44,557 bases of DNA. Origin: Bacteroidaceae bacterium. GTDB taxonomy: Bacteria; Bacteroidota; Bacteroidia; Bacteroidales; Bacteroidaceae. The position numbers were made by a program, and so were the translations under genes. Shown here in pieces: positions 33,629 to 41,975 of this stretch; within the stretch, counting starts at the first letter, position 1; each line of letters begins with the position of its first letter. Under the pieces are notes generated by a model, which worked only from the letters and a program-made list of their open reading frames with translations, ran no database searches and was not told the origin of the DNA. The stretch is taken from positions 1-44,557 of the forward strand of contig JAEDMP010000011.1 of NCBI GenBank assembly GCA_016302965.1. The letters are read 5' to 3'.

Positions 33629-34924
33629 ATGGAGGAAATCATCCGCAAAAGAATCATTTCACTCATACATAAAGAGGTGGTACCAGCCATCGGTTGTACA
33701 GAACCGATGGCGGTAGCCCTCTGTGTAGCCAAAGCAACGGAGACCTTGGGCACAAAACCCAGCAGCATCAAGGCGTTGCTGAGTGCAAACATCCTGAAAA
33801 ATGCCATGGGAGTTGGAATCCCGGGGACGGGAATGATAGGACTACCTATCGCCATCTCTCTGGGAGCTGTCATAGGCAAGTCGGACTACCAGCTTGAAGT
33901 GCTCAAAGATCTTTCCCCCTCGTCATTGGAGGCAGGAAAGCAATATTTGAACACCCATCCGATATCCATCGAACTGAAAGAAGGAATCAGCGAGAAGCTA
34001 TATATCGAAATTGTTTGCAGCGATGACCAAAACCACCAAGCCACCGCCATCATCGCCGGTAGCCATACGCATTTCATTTTCATTGCCAAGGATGACCAGG
34101 TGATTCTTGACCAATCCCATCCACAGAGCAAAGGGCAATCGACAGAAGAGATTGACATCACCCTTGACCTGAGAATGGTTTACGACTTTGCCACCACAGC
34201 CCCACTCGATGAAATTTCGTTCATCAGAGAAGCGATGGACTATAACATGAAAGCTGCTGATGATGCCATCAAAGGCAACTACGGACATAATCTCGGCAAG
34301 ACCATCGACCGTCCACTCTCACAGGGTATTTTCGGCAAAAGCATCTTCTCGCATATCCTCGCCAAGACCGCCTCGGCCTGCGACGCCCGCATGGGAGGAG
34401 CCATGATTCCCGTGATGAGCAACTCGGGCAGCGGAAACCAAGGTATCTGTGCCACCAATCCCGTCGCTGTCTATGCTCAAGAAAACGAGAATACAGAAGA
34501 AGAACTCATCCGTGCCCTTGCCTTGAGTCATCTCACAGCTATCTATATCAAGCAAAGCTTGGGCAAATTGTCAGCACTCTGCGGCTGTGTGGTAGCTTCC
34601 ATAGGTAGCAGTTGCGGTATCACTTATCTGATGGGAGGTGATTATGAGCGCATCTGCCGCTCTGTAAAGAATATGATTGCCAACCTCACAGGAATGATTT
34701 GCGACGGAGCCAAACCCAGCTGTGCACTCAAGATTTCATCGGGAGTGAGCACTGCCATCCTTTCAGCCCTACTCTCGATGGAGGGTAAATGTGTGAGCAG
34801 CGCCGAAGGCATCATCGACAACAATGTGGACAAGAGCATCCACAACCTCACTTCCATTGGAGCCGATGCCATGCAGGCCACCGACCGGATGGTGCTTGAC
34901 ATCATGACCCACAAAGAGGGCTGA
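33629..34924 (+). CDS. cyuA: L-cysteine desulfidase (CyuA/UPF0597 family)
   Basis: 431 residues related to the iron-sulfur L-serine dehydratase alpha chain. CyuA breaks cysteine down to pyruvate, ammonia and sulfide. The N-terminal AIGCTEPMAVAL holds the conserved Cys23. The C-terminal cysteines expected to bind the cluster lie in LCGCVVAS, SSCGITY and CDGAKPSC. The glycine-rich SNSGSGNQGI segment is also a family hallmark. Together with dsbD 24 bp upstream it suggests a thiol/cysteine-handling operon (inference). Older annotations call this family serine dehydratase-like, so serine as substrate cannot be excluded. Confidence 0.87.
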   Translation: MEEIIRKRIISLIHKEVVPAIGCTEPMAVALCVAKATETLGTKPSSIKALLSANILKNAMGVGIPGTGMIGLPIAISLGAVIGKSDYQLEVLKDLSPSSLEAGKQYLNTHPISIELKEGISEKLYIEIVCSDDQNHQATAIIAGSHTHFIFIAKDDQVILDQSHPQSKGQSTEEIDITLDLRMVYDFATTAPLDEISFIREAMDYNMKAADDAIKGNYGHNLGKTIDRPLSQGIFGKSIFSHILAKTASACDARMGGAMIPVMSNSGSGNQGICATNPVAVYAQENENTEEELIRALALSHLTAIYIKQSLGKLSALCGCVVASIGSSCGITYLMGGDYERICRSVKNMIANLTGMICDGAKPSCALKISSGVSTAILSALLSMEGKCVSSAEGIIDNNVDKSIHNLTSIGADAMQATDRMVLDIMTHKEG

Positions 34925-34938
34925 CCACTGCCCTCTTT
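34913..34938 (+). terminator. Hairpin overlapping the cyuA stop
   Basis: AAAGAGGGC (34913-34921) and GCCCTCTTT (34930-34938) form a 9-bp stem with an 8-nt loop containing the stop codon. The T-run is only three bases, so it is a weak terminator candidate. Confidence 0.5.
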
Positions 34939-35054
34939 GCATCGCAGGCAAACAGTTACCCAGGTGAGGAGCATACCTTCCCGTACCCAAGAAGAATATC
35001 CAAAGATTTTTAGAGTTAATTCACCCAATAACTAATTTTCTAAAACAGAGACCT

Positions 35055-36488
35055 ATGAAAGATCTGAAAATGTACATCAACGGCAAGTTCGTTGAAAGCC
35101 GTTCCGGCAAGTGGATTGATGTGTTGAACCCCTCAACCGAGGAAGTCATCAGCCGACAGCCGGAAGGCACGATTGAAGATGTTAACGAAGCACTTGATGC
35201 CGCCAAGGCAGCACAGCCTGCTTGGGCAGCACTTCCCGCCATCCAGCGCGCAGCTTATCTGAACAAGATTGCTACGGGCATCCGCAACCGCCGTGAGGAG
35301 TTTATCGACATCATCATGCGCGAACAGGGAAAAACCCTCACCTGGGCAACTGTCGAGGTAGACGTCACCGCCGACTATTTTGACTACATGGCTACCTTCG
35401 CCCGCCATATCGAGGGAGAAATCATCCCCAGCGACCGTCCCGGCGAAATCATCATGCTCAACAAGCGCCCCATCGGTGTGGTTGCAGGCATTCTGCCCTG
35501 GAACTTCCCCTTCTTCCTGATTGCCCGCAAGGCTGGTGCTGCCCTTATTGCCGGTTGCACCATCGTGATCAAGCCCTCACAGATTACTCCTGAGAACTGC
35601 ACCGAGTTTGCAAAGATTCTCGACGAGGTGGCTCTGCCCGCCGGTGTCATCAATATCGTGACTGGCAAAGGATCTGTCATCGGCAACGAGATGGCAGGAA
35701 GCACCAAGGTGGACATCGTCAGCGTGACGGGTAGCGTGGGTGCCGGAGAGCAGATTATGCGTGCTGCTTCAAAGAATATCACCAAAGTTTCTTTGGAATT
35801 GGGTGGCAAAGCTCCTGCCATCGTCTTCCCCGATGCCGACCTCGAGGCCACAGCCCAGTGGGTGATTGACAGCCGCATCGGCAACAACGGCCAGATCTGC
35901 AACAATGCCGAGCGTCTCTACGTACACAAGAGCATCAAGGAAGAGTTCACCCAGCTGCTGCTGAAGAAGTTTGAGGCCGTGAAGGTGGGCGACCCCTGCC
36001 AGGACCACAGCGTAGATATGGGTCCGCTGGTAGAACAGCGCGCACTGGAGAGCGTAGAGGCCAAGGTGGCCAAGGCTATCAGCCAGGGTGCCAAGGTGCT
36101 CTGCGGTGGCCACCGTGTAGGCGAGAAGGGTTACTTCTATGCCGCTACCCTGCTCGACAACTGTACCCAGGATATGGACATCATCCATGAGGAGACCTTC
36201 GGTCCGGTGCTGCCCATCGTTGAGTTTGAAGACACCGACCAGGTGATTGCATGGGCCAATGATGTGGAATATGGCCTGGCTTCATCCGTCTTCACCAAGG
36301 ACATCGACACCGCTGCCAAGGTGACCAGAGGCCTGCAGTTTGGCGAGACCTATATCAACCGCGAGCACTTCGAAGCCATGCAGGGATTCCATGCAGGCGT
36401 GAAGAAGAGTGGTATCGGCGGTGCTGACGGTAAACATGGTGTAGAAGAGTATCTCTCTACCCACGTTACCTATCTCGCCACCCACTGA
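35055..36488 (+). CDS. aldA: Aldehyde dehydrogenase, lactaldehyde dehydrogenase type
   Basis: 477 residues, nearly the length of E. coli AldA and similar along the whole chain (for example SDRPGE, ILPWNFPFFLIARK, TGSVGAGEQIM, NREHFEAMQGFHAG, KSGIGGADGKHG). It oxidises L-lactaldehyde, from fucose or rhamnose breakdown, or glycolaldehyde with NAD. Catalytic residues are Asn150, Lys173, Glu248 and Cys282 (GQICNNAERL). No fucose or rhamnose catabolic gene adjoins it. No clear TAnnTTTG box was found in the 130 bp upstream, though TAATTTTC (35031 region) is close. The GH105 hydrolase 5 kb away could supply rhamnose-derived substrates, but the link is speculative. Confidence 0.9.
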   Translation: MKDLKMYINGKFVESRSGKWIDVLNPSTEEVISRQPEGTIEDVNEALDAAKAAQPAWAALPAIQRAAYLNKIATGIRNRREEFIDIIMREQGKTLTWATVEVDVTADYFDYMATFARHIEGEIIPSDRPGEIIMLNKRPIGVVAGILPWNFPFFLIARKAGAALIAGCTIVIKPSQITPENCTEFAKILDEVALPAGVINIVTGKGSVIGNEMAGSTKVDIVSVTGSVGAGEQIMRAASKNITKVSLELGGKAPAIVFPDADLEATAQWVIDSRIGNNGQICNNAERLYVHKSIKEEFTQLLLKKFEAVKVGDPCQDHSVDMGPLVEQRALESVEAKVAKAISQGAKVLCGGHRVGEKGYFYAATLLDNCTQDMDIIHEETFGPVLPIVEFEDTDQVIAWANDVEYGLASSVFTKDIDTAAKVTRGLQFGETYINREHFEAMQGFHAGVKKSGIGGADGKHGVEEYLSTHVTYLATH

Positions 36489-36571
36489 TAGCCATACATA
36501 CCTGCGAGGAACCAACCTCCGTGAACTACTCTGAGTCAGCCCGTTTGAAGGCTGATGGCAGATAACAGAAG

Positions 36572-36630
36572 AAAGGTACGAAAAAAATCGCTGCAACTAT
36601 GCTGTTGTCCCGATATTTTTTCGTACCTTT
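36572..36630. repeat. Imperfect inverted repeat spanning the ribE promoter
   Basis: AAAGGTACGAAAAAAATCG (36572-36590) pairs with 36611-36630 except for one inserted base, around a 20-nt centre. The right arm contains the -7 box of ribE. It could be the aldA terminator, an operator, or both. Confidence 0.7.
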
Positions 36631-36631
36631 G
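36624..36631 (+). promoter_or_regulatory. -7 box of ribE leader
   Basis: TACCTTTG lies so that transcription should start around 36637-36642, right at the 5' strand of the leader's closing stem. The nearest TTG (36605-36607) has a short 16-bp spacer. Confidence 0.68.
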
Positions 36632-36641
36632 CACACACTTA

Positions 36642-36826
36642 GGGACGTACTGGTTAGATCGGGATACTCATCAAATAATCAGAAAACAGAGTCAATCCCC
36701 TTGTTAATGGCGGGCCACACCCTTTCTGGGGCAGCATTACAGCCGGTGGATTACAACGACGGAGGACACTCATACCTTATCAATTCAAGGAGTTTTCATC
36801 ACAATCACAGTACGTCCCGTTTTTTA
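36642..36826 (+). ncRNA. Structured 5' leader of ribE, possible riboswitch or attenuator
   Basis: GGGACGTACTG (36642-36652) and CAGTACGTCCC (36808-36818) form an 11-bp perfect closing stem, immediately followed by G and a T6 run as in an intrinsic terminator. Inside are GGGATACTC (36661-36669) pairing with GAGT-CA-ATCCC (36689-36699), a TAATG/CATTA stem (36705-36709, 36735-36739) and a CCTT/AAGG hairpin (36775-36790). Its position just ahead of riboflavin synthase suggests flavin control, but the conserved FMN-aptamer core is not seen. Alternatively it is a small mobile element with 11-bp terminal inverted repeats; no target duplication is visible. The rest of the gap 36489-36859 holds only the promoter and inverted repeat. 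Confidence 0.55.
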
Positions 36827-36859
36827 TTTCATCAATCCATCAAAAATAAGTATCATTCT

Positions 36860-37462
36860 ATGTTTTCCGGCATTATTGAAGAATTCGCCACTGTGACCAA
36901 CATCCGTCACGATCGTGAGAATATTGACCTGACGCTGACTTGCTCCTTCGTCAACGAGCTGAAGATTGACCAGAGCGTGGCACACAATGGAGTATGCCTG
37001 ACGGTGGTAGCCATCGACGGCAACCAGTATACGGTCACCGCCATGAAAGAGACACTTGACCGCAGCAACCTCGGACTGCTGAAGGTGGGTGACCGAGTGA
37101 ATGTGGAGCGGTCGATGCTGATGAACGGCCGACTCGATGGTCATATTGTACAGGGGCATGTGGATGCCACCGCCCGCTGTGTCGAGATGAAGGATGCTGA
37201 TGGCAGCACCTATTTCACCTTTGAATACAAGGCTGACAAGGAGATGGCACAGCGTGGTTACTTCACCGTAGACAAGGGAAGCGTGACCGTCAACGGCGTT
37301 TCACTCACCGTCTGCAACCCCACCGACAACCGTTTCAGTGTAGCGATTATCCCCTACACGATGGAGCACACCAACTTCTGTGACATCAAGGTGGGAAGCA
37401 CCGTCAATCTTGAGTTTGACATCATCGGGAAATATATCGCGAGGCTCTCAGCTTGCAGATAA
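36860..37462 (+). CDS. ribE: Riboflavin synthase, alpha chain
   Basis: 200 residues from the ATG at 36860, beginning with the family signature MFSGIIEE. It dismutates two 6,7-dimethyl-8-ribityllumazines to riboflavin. Two lumazine-binding repeats are seen: the first with SVAHNGVCLTVV, the second with GSVTVNGVSLTV, linked by GHIVQGHVD. The in-frame ATG at 36599 would put 87 residues of leader into the protein and is rejected. A structured, T-run-ended leader lies directly upstream. The 3' end overlaps the convergent glycosyltransferase-like gene by 41 bp. No other rib gene adjoins it. Confidence 0.94.
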   Translation: MFSGIIEEFATVTNIRHDRENIDLTLTCSFVNELKIDQSVAHNGVCLTVVAIDGNQYTVTAMKETLDRSNLGLLKVGDRVNVERSMLMNGRLDGHIVQGHVDATARCVEMKDADGSTYFTFEYKADKEMAQRGYFTVDKGSVTVNGVSLTVCNPTDNRFSVAIIPYTMEHTNFCDIKVGSTVNLEFDIIGKYIARLSACR

Positions 37463-38240
37463 TCCGCTGCAAGAAGATGCGCATGCGCTGATAGCGTGTA
37501 AAATGACGACACGGCCGCAGCCCATCAAAGCGCAAGGCATTGCCCAGCATATCGTTCATGAAGGCAGCTGGCGTGCGTTGTGTCTGTGCCGGTGCGTAGG
37601 TCTGTCCAGATGTACCCGACACTCCTACAATCTGCGGCACATAGAGGAACGGAAGATAAAGACAATGCATGGAATCGGTGACAGTCTGGAGGAGCAAGTG
37701 CTCAAAATAGAATCCCTGACTGTCATTGATTTCATTTTTTTTCGGCAGAAACTCCTGCCTAAAGAAACGGATGGGAGCAATGACTACTCTGCTGTCCATC
37801 ATCCCGTGATGGGGATAGAGTGCCTGGATAGCTCCTTTGACCCGACGGTTTCCCTCCACCAATTCCTCGATGTTGAGCACCTTGAGTCGGCCGGTGACCT
37901 TGACCAGCATAGTCGCCTCAGCAAGGAACCGCGAATGGCTGAGGGCATACTCCATATTGAGTGCTTCACCATATCCCTTGCCTTTGGTCTTGTCGAAACG
38001 GTTGCCGTCAAAGGTAAGACACTCCAGCCGTCCCTGCTCGACATAGGGGCGATAATGAACGCTGAAATCGTAGCCTGTATTCTCACAGAATACCACCGGC
38101 AGAGTACTCTGTTGGAGATAAAAGTCGAGGGCATCGCGATACTGCCTAAGCCGCTCATCGCTGTCGGTCAAGGCGGTGAATGCCATCCCCGAAGGATTGA
38201 CACAGGCCGTGAGCAGAATAACATACTGACGTGATTTCAT
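37422..38240 (-). CDS. Uncharacterised protein, putative GT-A-type glycosyltransferase
   Basis: 272 residues from the ATG at 38240, which overlaps the Wzt stop as ATGA; an in-frame ATG at 38333 would lie deep in Wzt and is unlikely. The start (RQYVILLTACVNPSG) looks like a Rossmann-type strand, and residues about 85-115 (GKGYGEALNMEYALSHSRFL, then MLVKVTGRLKVLN) resemble the KxTGRY-like motif of some surface-polysaccharide glycosyltransferases. I see no signal peptide or membrane helix. Translational coupling to a Wzt-type ATPase supports a part in polysaccharide export or assembly. The family call is an inference; it could be a modifying enzyme of another kind. Confidence 0.6.
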   Translation of the reverse strand: MKSRQYVILLTACVNPSGMAFTALTDSDERLRQYRDALDFYLQQSTLPVVFCENTGYDFSVHYRPYVEQGRLECLTFDGNRFDKTKGKGYGEALNMEYALSHSRFLAEATMLVKVTGRLKVLNIEELVEGNRRVKGAIQALYPHHGMMDSRVVIAPIRFFRQEFLPKKNEINDSQGFYFEHLLLQTVTDSMHCLYLPFLYVPQIVGVSGTSGQTYAPAQTQRTPAAFMNDMLGNALRFDGLRPCRHFTRYQRMRIFLQRIICKLRASRYISR

Positions 38241-39505
38241 CGTTTCTCGTCCAAACCGATAAGACCATTGGTGTTCTGATTCATGGCAGAACCGAATCCC
38301 GACTGGAAGCCCTGCACTTCGAGCACGGCACAATCAGGAGCCTGCAACTGGTATTCGACCATCGGATGGTGCATCATCAGGTCTACATGCAGCAAGCCGC
38401 GGGTGAGGATATGCGGCAGTTCTATATCCTTGGCAATCTCAAAATCGCCAACAGGCACCTTTATCAGTTGCCCGTAGTAGTGACCCAGAGCAAAGGTGGC
38501 GAGTGGCATCCCTTCCTTGTTATTCATCACCAGCATCAGGTCGGTGGTCATTGGCTCCCGGGTTGTTCCCCTCACCACCACACGCAGTGTCTGCTGGTCG
38601 CTGGCCACTACACTATAGGCTTCGTCGGTTCCGTTGATTTCAATCTCGTGTATCTGCAGCGACGGCTTGGTCCATTTCACCGCATCGATAATGCGCGATG
38701 CAGCCGATGACTGTCCCAGTTGCAGGTAGTGGGCTACCGACGATTCGATGTCGCCGATGAAATCGACCGTTCCGTTCTTCATCACTACCCCACTCTTGCA
38801 GAGGCTTTTCACGGCAGCCATGTTGTGACTGACAAAGAGCACGGTTCTACCCTCCCCACTCGCCACGTCATGCATCTTGCCTATCGCCTTTTTCTGAAAT
38901 TCGGCATCACCCACAGCCAGCACTTCATCAACCACGAGAATCTCGGGATCAAGATGGGCGGCAATGGCGAAGCCCAAGCGGACAATCATGCCCGATGAAT
39001 AACGTTTCACCGGTGTGTCGAGATATTTCTCCACTCCGGCAAAACTGACGATTTCATCCAGTTTGGAACGGATTTCGGCTTTGGTCATGCCCATGATGGA
39101 ACCATTCATGAAGATGTTCTCCCGGCCTGTCATCTCCGGATGGAAGCCAGTGCCCACCTCAAGGAGCGATGCAATCCGTCCCTTCACCTTGATGGTACCG
39201 ACAGTAGGCGACGTGACCCGTGAAAGAATCTTGAGCAAGGTGGATTTTCCGGCACCGTTCTTGCCGATGATGCCTACCACATCGCCCTGTCCCACCTGAA
39301 AACTCACGTCACGCAAAGCCCACACAAAGCGGCTTTCTCCCTTCTTCGTGCGGTCGTTCTCCTCTCCGATTTTCAGATAGGGATCTTCCTTCCCCCTCAT
39401 CTTCGCCCACCAACGGTTAAGGTCCTGGCTCAGTGTGCCCGTTCCGAAGGTGCCGAGCACATACTGTTTGCCCACGTGGTCAAACTCAATAACATTCCTG
39501 CTCAT
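38237..39505 (-). CDS. wzt: Wzt-type ABC transporter ATP-binding protein
   Basis: 422 residues. The N-terminal 245 residues are an ABC ATPase: Walker A GKNGAGKST (81-89), signature YSSGM, Walker B ILVVDEVLAVGD, and switch His in FVSHN. The ATPase starts with a 50-residue extra segment before the Walker A, as in polysaccharide/teichoic exporters. The C-terminal 170 residues form the Wzt-C beta-sandwich type domain (YSVVASDQQTLRVVV onward), which in O-antigen exporters binds the non-reducing glycan end. The matching permease Wzm is not beside it. The glycosyltransferase-like gene overlaps its stop by 4 bp. Substrate is presumably a surface polysaccharide. Confidence 0.88.
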   Translation of the reverse strand: MSRNVIEFDHVGKQYVLGTFGTGTLSQDLNRWWAKMRGKEDPYLKIGEENDRTKKGESRFVWALRDVSFQVGQGDVVGIIGKNGAGKSTLLKILSRVTSPTVGTIKVKGRIASLLEVGTGFHPEMTGRENIFMNGSIMGMTKAEIRSKLDEIVSFAGVEKYLDTPVKRYSSGMIVRLGFAIAAHLDPEILVVDEVLAVGDAEFQKKAIGKMHDVASGEGRTVLFVSHNMAAVKSLCKSGVVMKNGTVDFIGDIESSVAHYLQLGQSSAASRIIDAVKWTKPSLQIHEIEINGTDEAYSVVASDQQTLRVVVRGTTREPMTTDLMLVMNNKEGMPLATFALGHYYGQLIKVPVGDFEIAKDIELPHILTRGLLHVDLMMHHPMVEYQLQAPDCAVLEVQGFQSGFGSAMNQNTNGLIGLDEKR

Positions 39506-39555
39506 ATACCGAAATCATCCAAAAAAAATAAAATCTTCAATACGGAAATAAAAAT

Positions 39556-39596
39556 GGCCTGCAGGCAGTCATAAAAAAACAGACTCCCTGCAGGCC
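39556..39596 (-). terminator. Rho-independent terminator of the GH105 gene
   Basis: GGCCTGCAGG (39556-39565) and CCTGCAGGCC (39587-39596) form a 10-bp stem followed on the minus strand by a T-rich run. It separates the GH105 gene from wzt. Confidence 0.85.
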
Positions 39597-39609
39597 TCTC
39601 TTCCGCTCA

Positions 39610-41919
39610 TTAGAACTCAATGGTCAAGGGGTTCTGCAGATTGGTGAGACAAGTGTTGATACGCACCTGCCACTCCTGCATATTCCTGCAGTCATATTTG
39701 CTCCATGCGGAACCGAAATAATAGGTATATTTCTGATTGTTCTGATAGTTGTTGAGAATACCGAGTGCATGACCGGCATTTCCGCTGAACGGTTTGTCGA
39801 ACATCACCTTCTCTGTCTTGTCCACTCCGTTGGGGAAGAGGGCAGCGACATAAATCTGGAAGTTCTGGTTCTTGGGATTGTCAGTGGGGTCAGCATACAT
39901 CACATAATCCTTGCCGAGGGTTACATGCTCGAGGTCTTCCGAATGGAGCACGACACCCGATGCGAGGGTGGCCGGCTGGGTAAGTCCCTCATACCAAACG
40001 GTCATCTTATTGAAGTTGGAACCCTTGTCCAGGCTGAGTATACGGTGTTCAACCACCTCATCACCTTTCACCTTCGTGGGGTTATAGGTCAGACGAACGG
40101 TGAAGCGGAGGGGACCGTTGTCGAGCAGTTCATACTCCTTGTAGCAATAGGGATAGATGAGTTCCTTGCCGTCCATGAGGGCAGGTGTGCCGCAACCGAG
40201 GGTGGGTCCCACCTTGTAGCAGTCGAGTCCATTGCCATGATCAAAGTGGTAGCTGGTGCGCATGTTGAGTGCTGCGGCAGCCTCGGGATTGGTCTTCTTG
40301 AGTTCGGCGATGATAGGTTTGTTGGTATCTTCGACAAAATAGCGTTTTTCCACCACCAGTTCGGGGGTGTTCTTCAGCCATACATCATTACCGAAAGCAC
40401 GCTCGCCCGAACGCTGCAGCGCCGGACCATAGCAGCGATAGGCACCGCGGTCGTTCTCCCATGCCACATCATCGACACGCTCGGGATACATTCTTCCGTA
40501 GCAGGTGTTCTTATACATGGATGGCACTCCTTTTCGGATGGCAAAGACCGCCTCCCCACAAGGACGCACAGAAGCCTCGAGAAGCAGTTTGCCATCGTAG
40601 GTGAGCTGATAGGGCACTTCCTGTCCGCAGGCATTGGTCACCACAAACTGGCGGCCACCTTGGATGCCGAGTTTGGCAAACACATCTTTGGCAGAGAGTT
40701 CCACCACCTCATTCCGATACTCGTTCATCTGGTTACGGATGATGACATTGAAAGCTTTGTCATCAGCAGGATTCACGGAGTTGTCATCATAACGAGCCTT
40801 TTCGCAGGCAGCAAGCAGGAAGGCACCCGTACCAAAGTTAGCGGTATTGGCGGCACCCAGCTGCTGTCCCTTGATGGCCTTCTCTCCGATAGGCTGCACA
40901 TAACCCACCGATCCGTCGGCCTGGAGGGCTACCGTGGTGAGATAGTTCCATGCCTTGTCGATGACGGGCTTGCACACCTCCTTGTCGAGCATTCCGTGGT
41001 TGACACCCCAGAGCAGACCATAGGTGAAGAAAGCCGTACCGCTGGTCTCGGGTCCTTCGGCCTGGTCGGGGTCAAGCATAGAGCGGGTCCAGTAGCCCTG
41101 CTTCTGCTGACACTTCATCACACCTTCGGCCAACTGCTTGAAACGCTGTTCGAAGAAGGGGCGATGCTGATAGTCGGCAGGCATATCAGTGAGCACCTTG
41201 GCCAGTCCAGCCAGCACCCATCCGTCGCCACGGGCCCAGAAGTCCTTCTTTCCGTTTTCGGTCTTATGTTTGGGATAGATATATTTCCCGTCGCGGAAAT
41301 AGAGTTGATCCTCCTTGTCGAACATCAGTTGGTCAGCGTAGGTGAAGTTAGCATACAGTTTGTCAAGATACTTCACGTCGCCCGTTGTCTGATAGAGCTT
41401 GGTGAATACAGGCATCACCATGTACAAGGCATCGGCCCACCACCAGAAGTCGTTGGCCTCCATCGCACATTCCCTATCCATCACCTCGATGGCCCGGGCA
41501 ATCTTGTAGTCATCGGGGTTCATGGCATACATGTCGAGATAGGTCTGGAAGCAAATCTGCCAGTCACCGAAAAGCACATAGTCCTGTCCCTCACCATAGT
41601 TCTTGTACTTCCACTTCGAGGGATCCTTCTCGCGTGCACCGCTCCATTTGTTATAGCGCGCCCACTTGTCGGAGAACTCGAGCCATCTGGCATTTCCTGT
41701 CAGTTTATAGGCCTCCATGTTTCCGGTAAAATAGGCAGCATCATCCCAGAACGACCTTACCTCGGGCTTGTTGTTGGCCTGCCAGTGATTGTTCACTTTT
41801 TCCACAAGTTCGAGAGCCGAAGGTTGTGGTTCTGTTTTCTTCACTTTCTTCGCCTTGGCTCCAGCCCCCACTGAACAGCACAGCATGGCTGCGGCGAAAA
41901 CGAGACTCATTGTTTTCAT
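39610..41919 (-). CDS. GH105 glycoside hydrolase with DUF4861 domain, secreted
   Basis: 769 residues with a signal peptide (MKTMSLVFAAAMLCCSVGAGA). Residues about 35-400 form the (alpha/alpha)6 barrel of GH88/GH105; the catalytic aspartate is expected at Asp163 in DFWWWADALYM, with FWARGDGWVLAG and the later SGTAFFTYGLLWG also typical of the family. Residues about 400-769 match DUF4861, often joined to GH105 in Bacteroidetes. GH105 enzymes cleave unsaturated galacturonyl or glucuronyl residues from pectin-derived oligosaccharides. No SusC/D pair, lyase or regulator is close, so it stands outside a polysaccharide utilisation locus. It begins 56 bp after DPP4 and has its own terminator; no TAnnTTTG box lies between, so cotranscription is likely. 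Confidence 0.88.
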   Translation of the reverse strand: MKTMSLVFAAAMLCCSVGAGAKAKKVKKTEPQPSALELVEKVNNHWQANNKPEVRSFWDDAAYFTGNMEAYKLTGNARWLEFSDKWARYNKWSGAREKDPSKWKYKNYGEGQDYVLFGDWQICFQTYLDMYAMNPDDYKIARAIEVMDRECAMEANDFWWWADALYMVMPVFTKLYQTTGDVKYLDKLYANFTYADQLMFDKEDQLYFRDGKYIYPKHKTENGKKDFWARGDGWVLAGLAKVLTDMPADYQHRPFFEQRFKQLAEGVMKCQQKQGYWTRSMLDPDQAEGPETSGTAFFTYGLLWGVNHGMLDKEVCKPVIDKAWNYLTTVALQADGSVGYVQPIGEKAIKGQQLGAANTANFGTGAFLLAACEKARYDDNSVNPADDKAFNVIIRNQMNEYRNEVVELSAKDVFAKLGIQGGRQFVVTNACGQEVPYQLTYDGKLLLEASVRPCGEAVFAIRKGVPSMYKNTCYGRMYPERVDDVAWENDRGAYRCYGPALQRSGERAFGNDVWLKNTPELVVEKRYFVEDTNKPIIAELKKTNPEAAAALNMRTSYHFDHGNGLDCYKVGPTLGCGTPALMDGKELIYPYCYKEYELLDNGPLRFTVRLTYNPTKVKGDEVVEHRILSLDKGSNFNKMTVWYEGLTQPATLASGVVLHSEDLEHVTLGKDYVMYADPTDNPKNQNFQIYVAALFPNGVDKTEKVMFDKPFSGNAGHALGILNNYQNNQKYTYYFGSAWSKYDCRNMQEWQVRINTCLTNLQNPLTIEF

Positions 41920-41975
41920 TTACTTGAATATTAAAGTGTTATTGTTTAGTAGTTATCTTTGGCATATCCGACAGG

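Noticed and set aside
36642..36826. FMN riboswitch for ribE
   Set aside because: Position fits, but the conserved aptamer strings around the junction (GGGTGAAATTCCC and the later GGTGAGATTCC type) are missing; only GGGGCAG and CCGGTGG match loosely. Kept as an unidentified structured leader.
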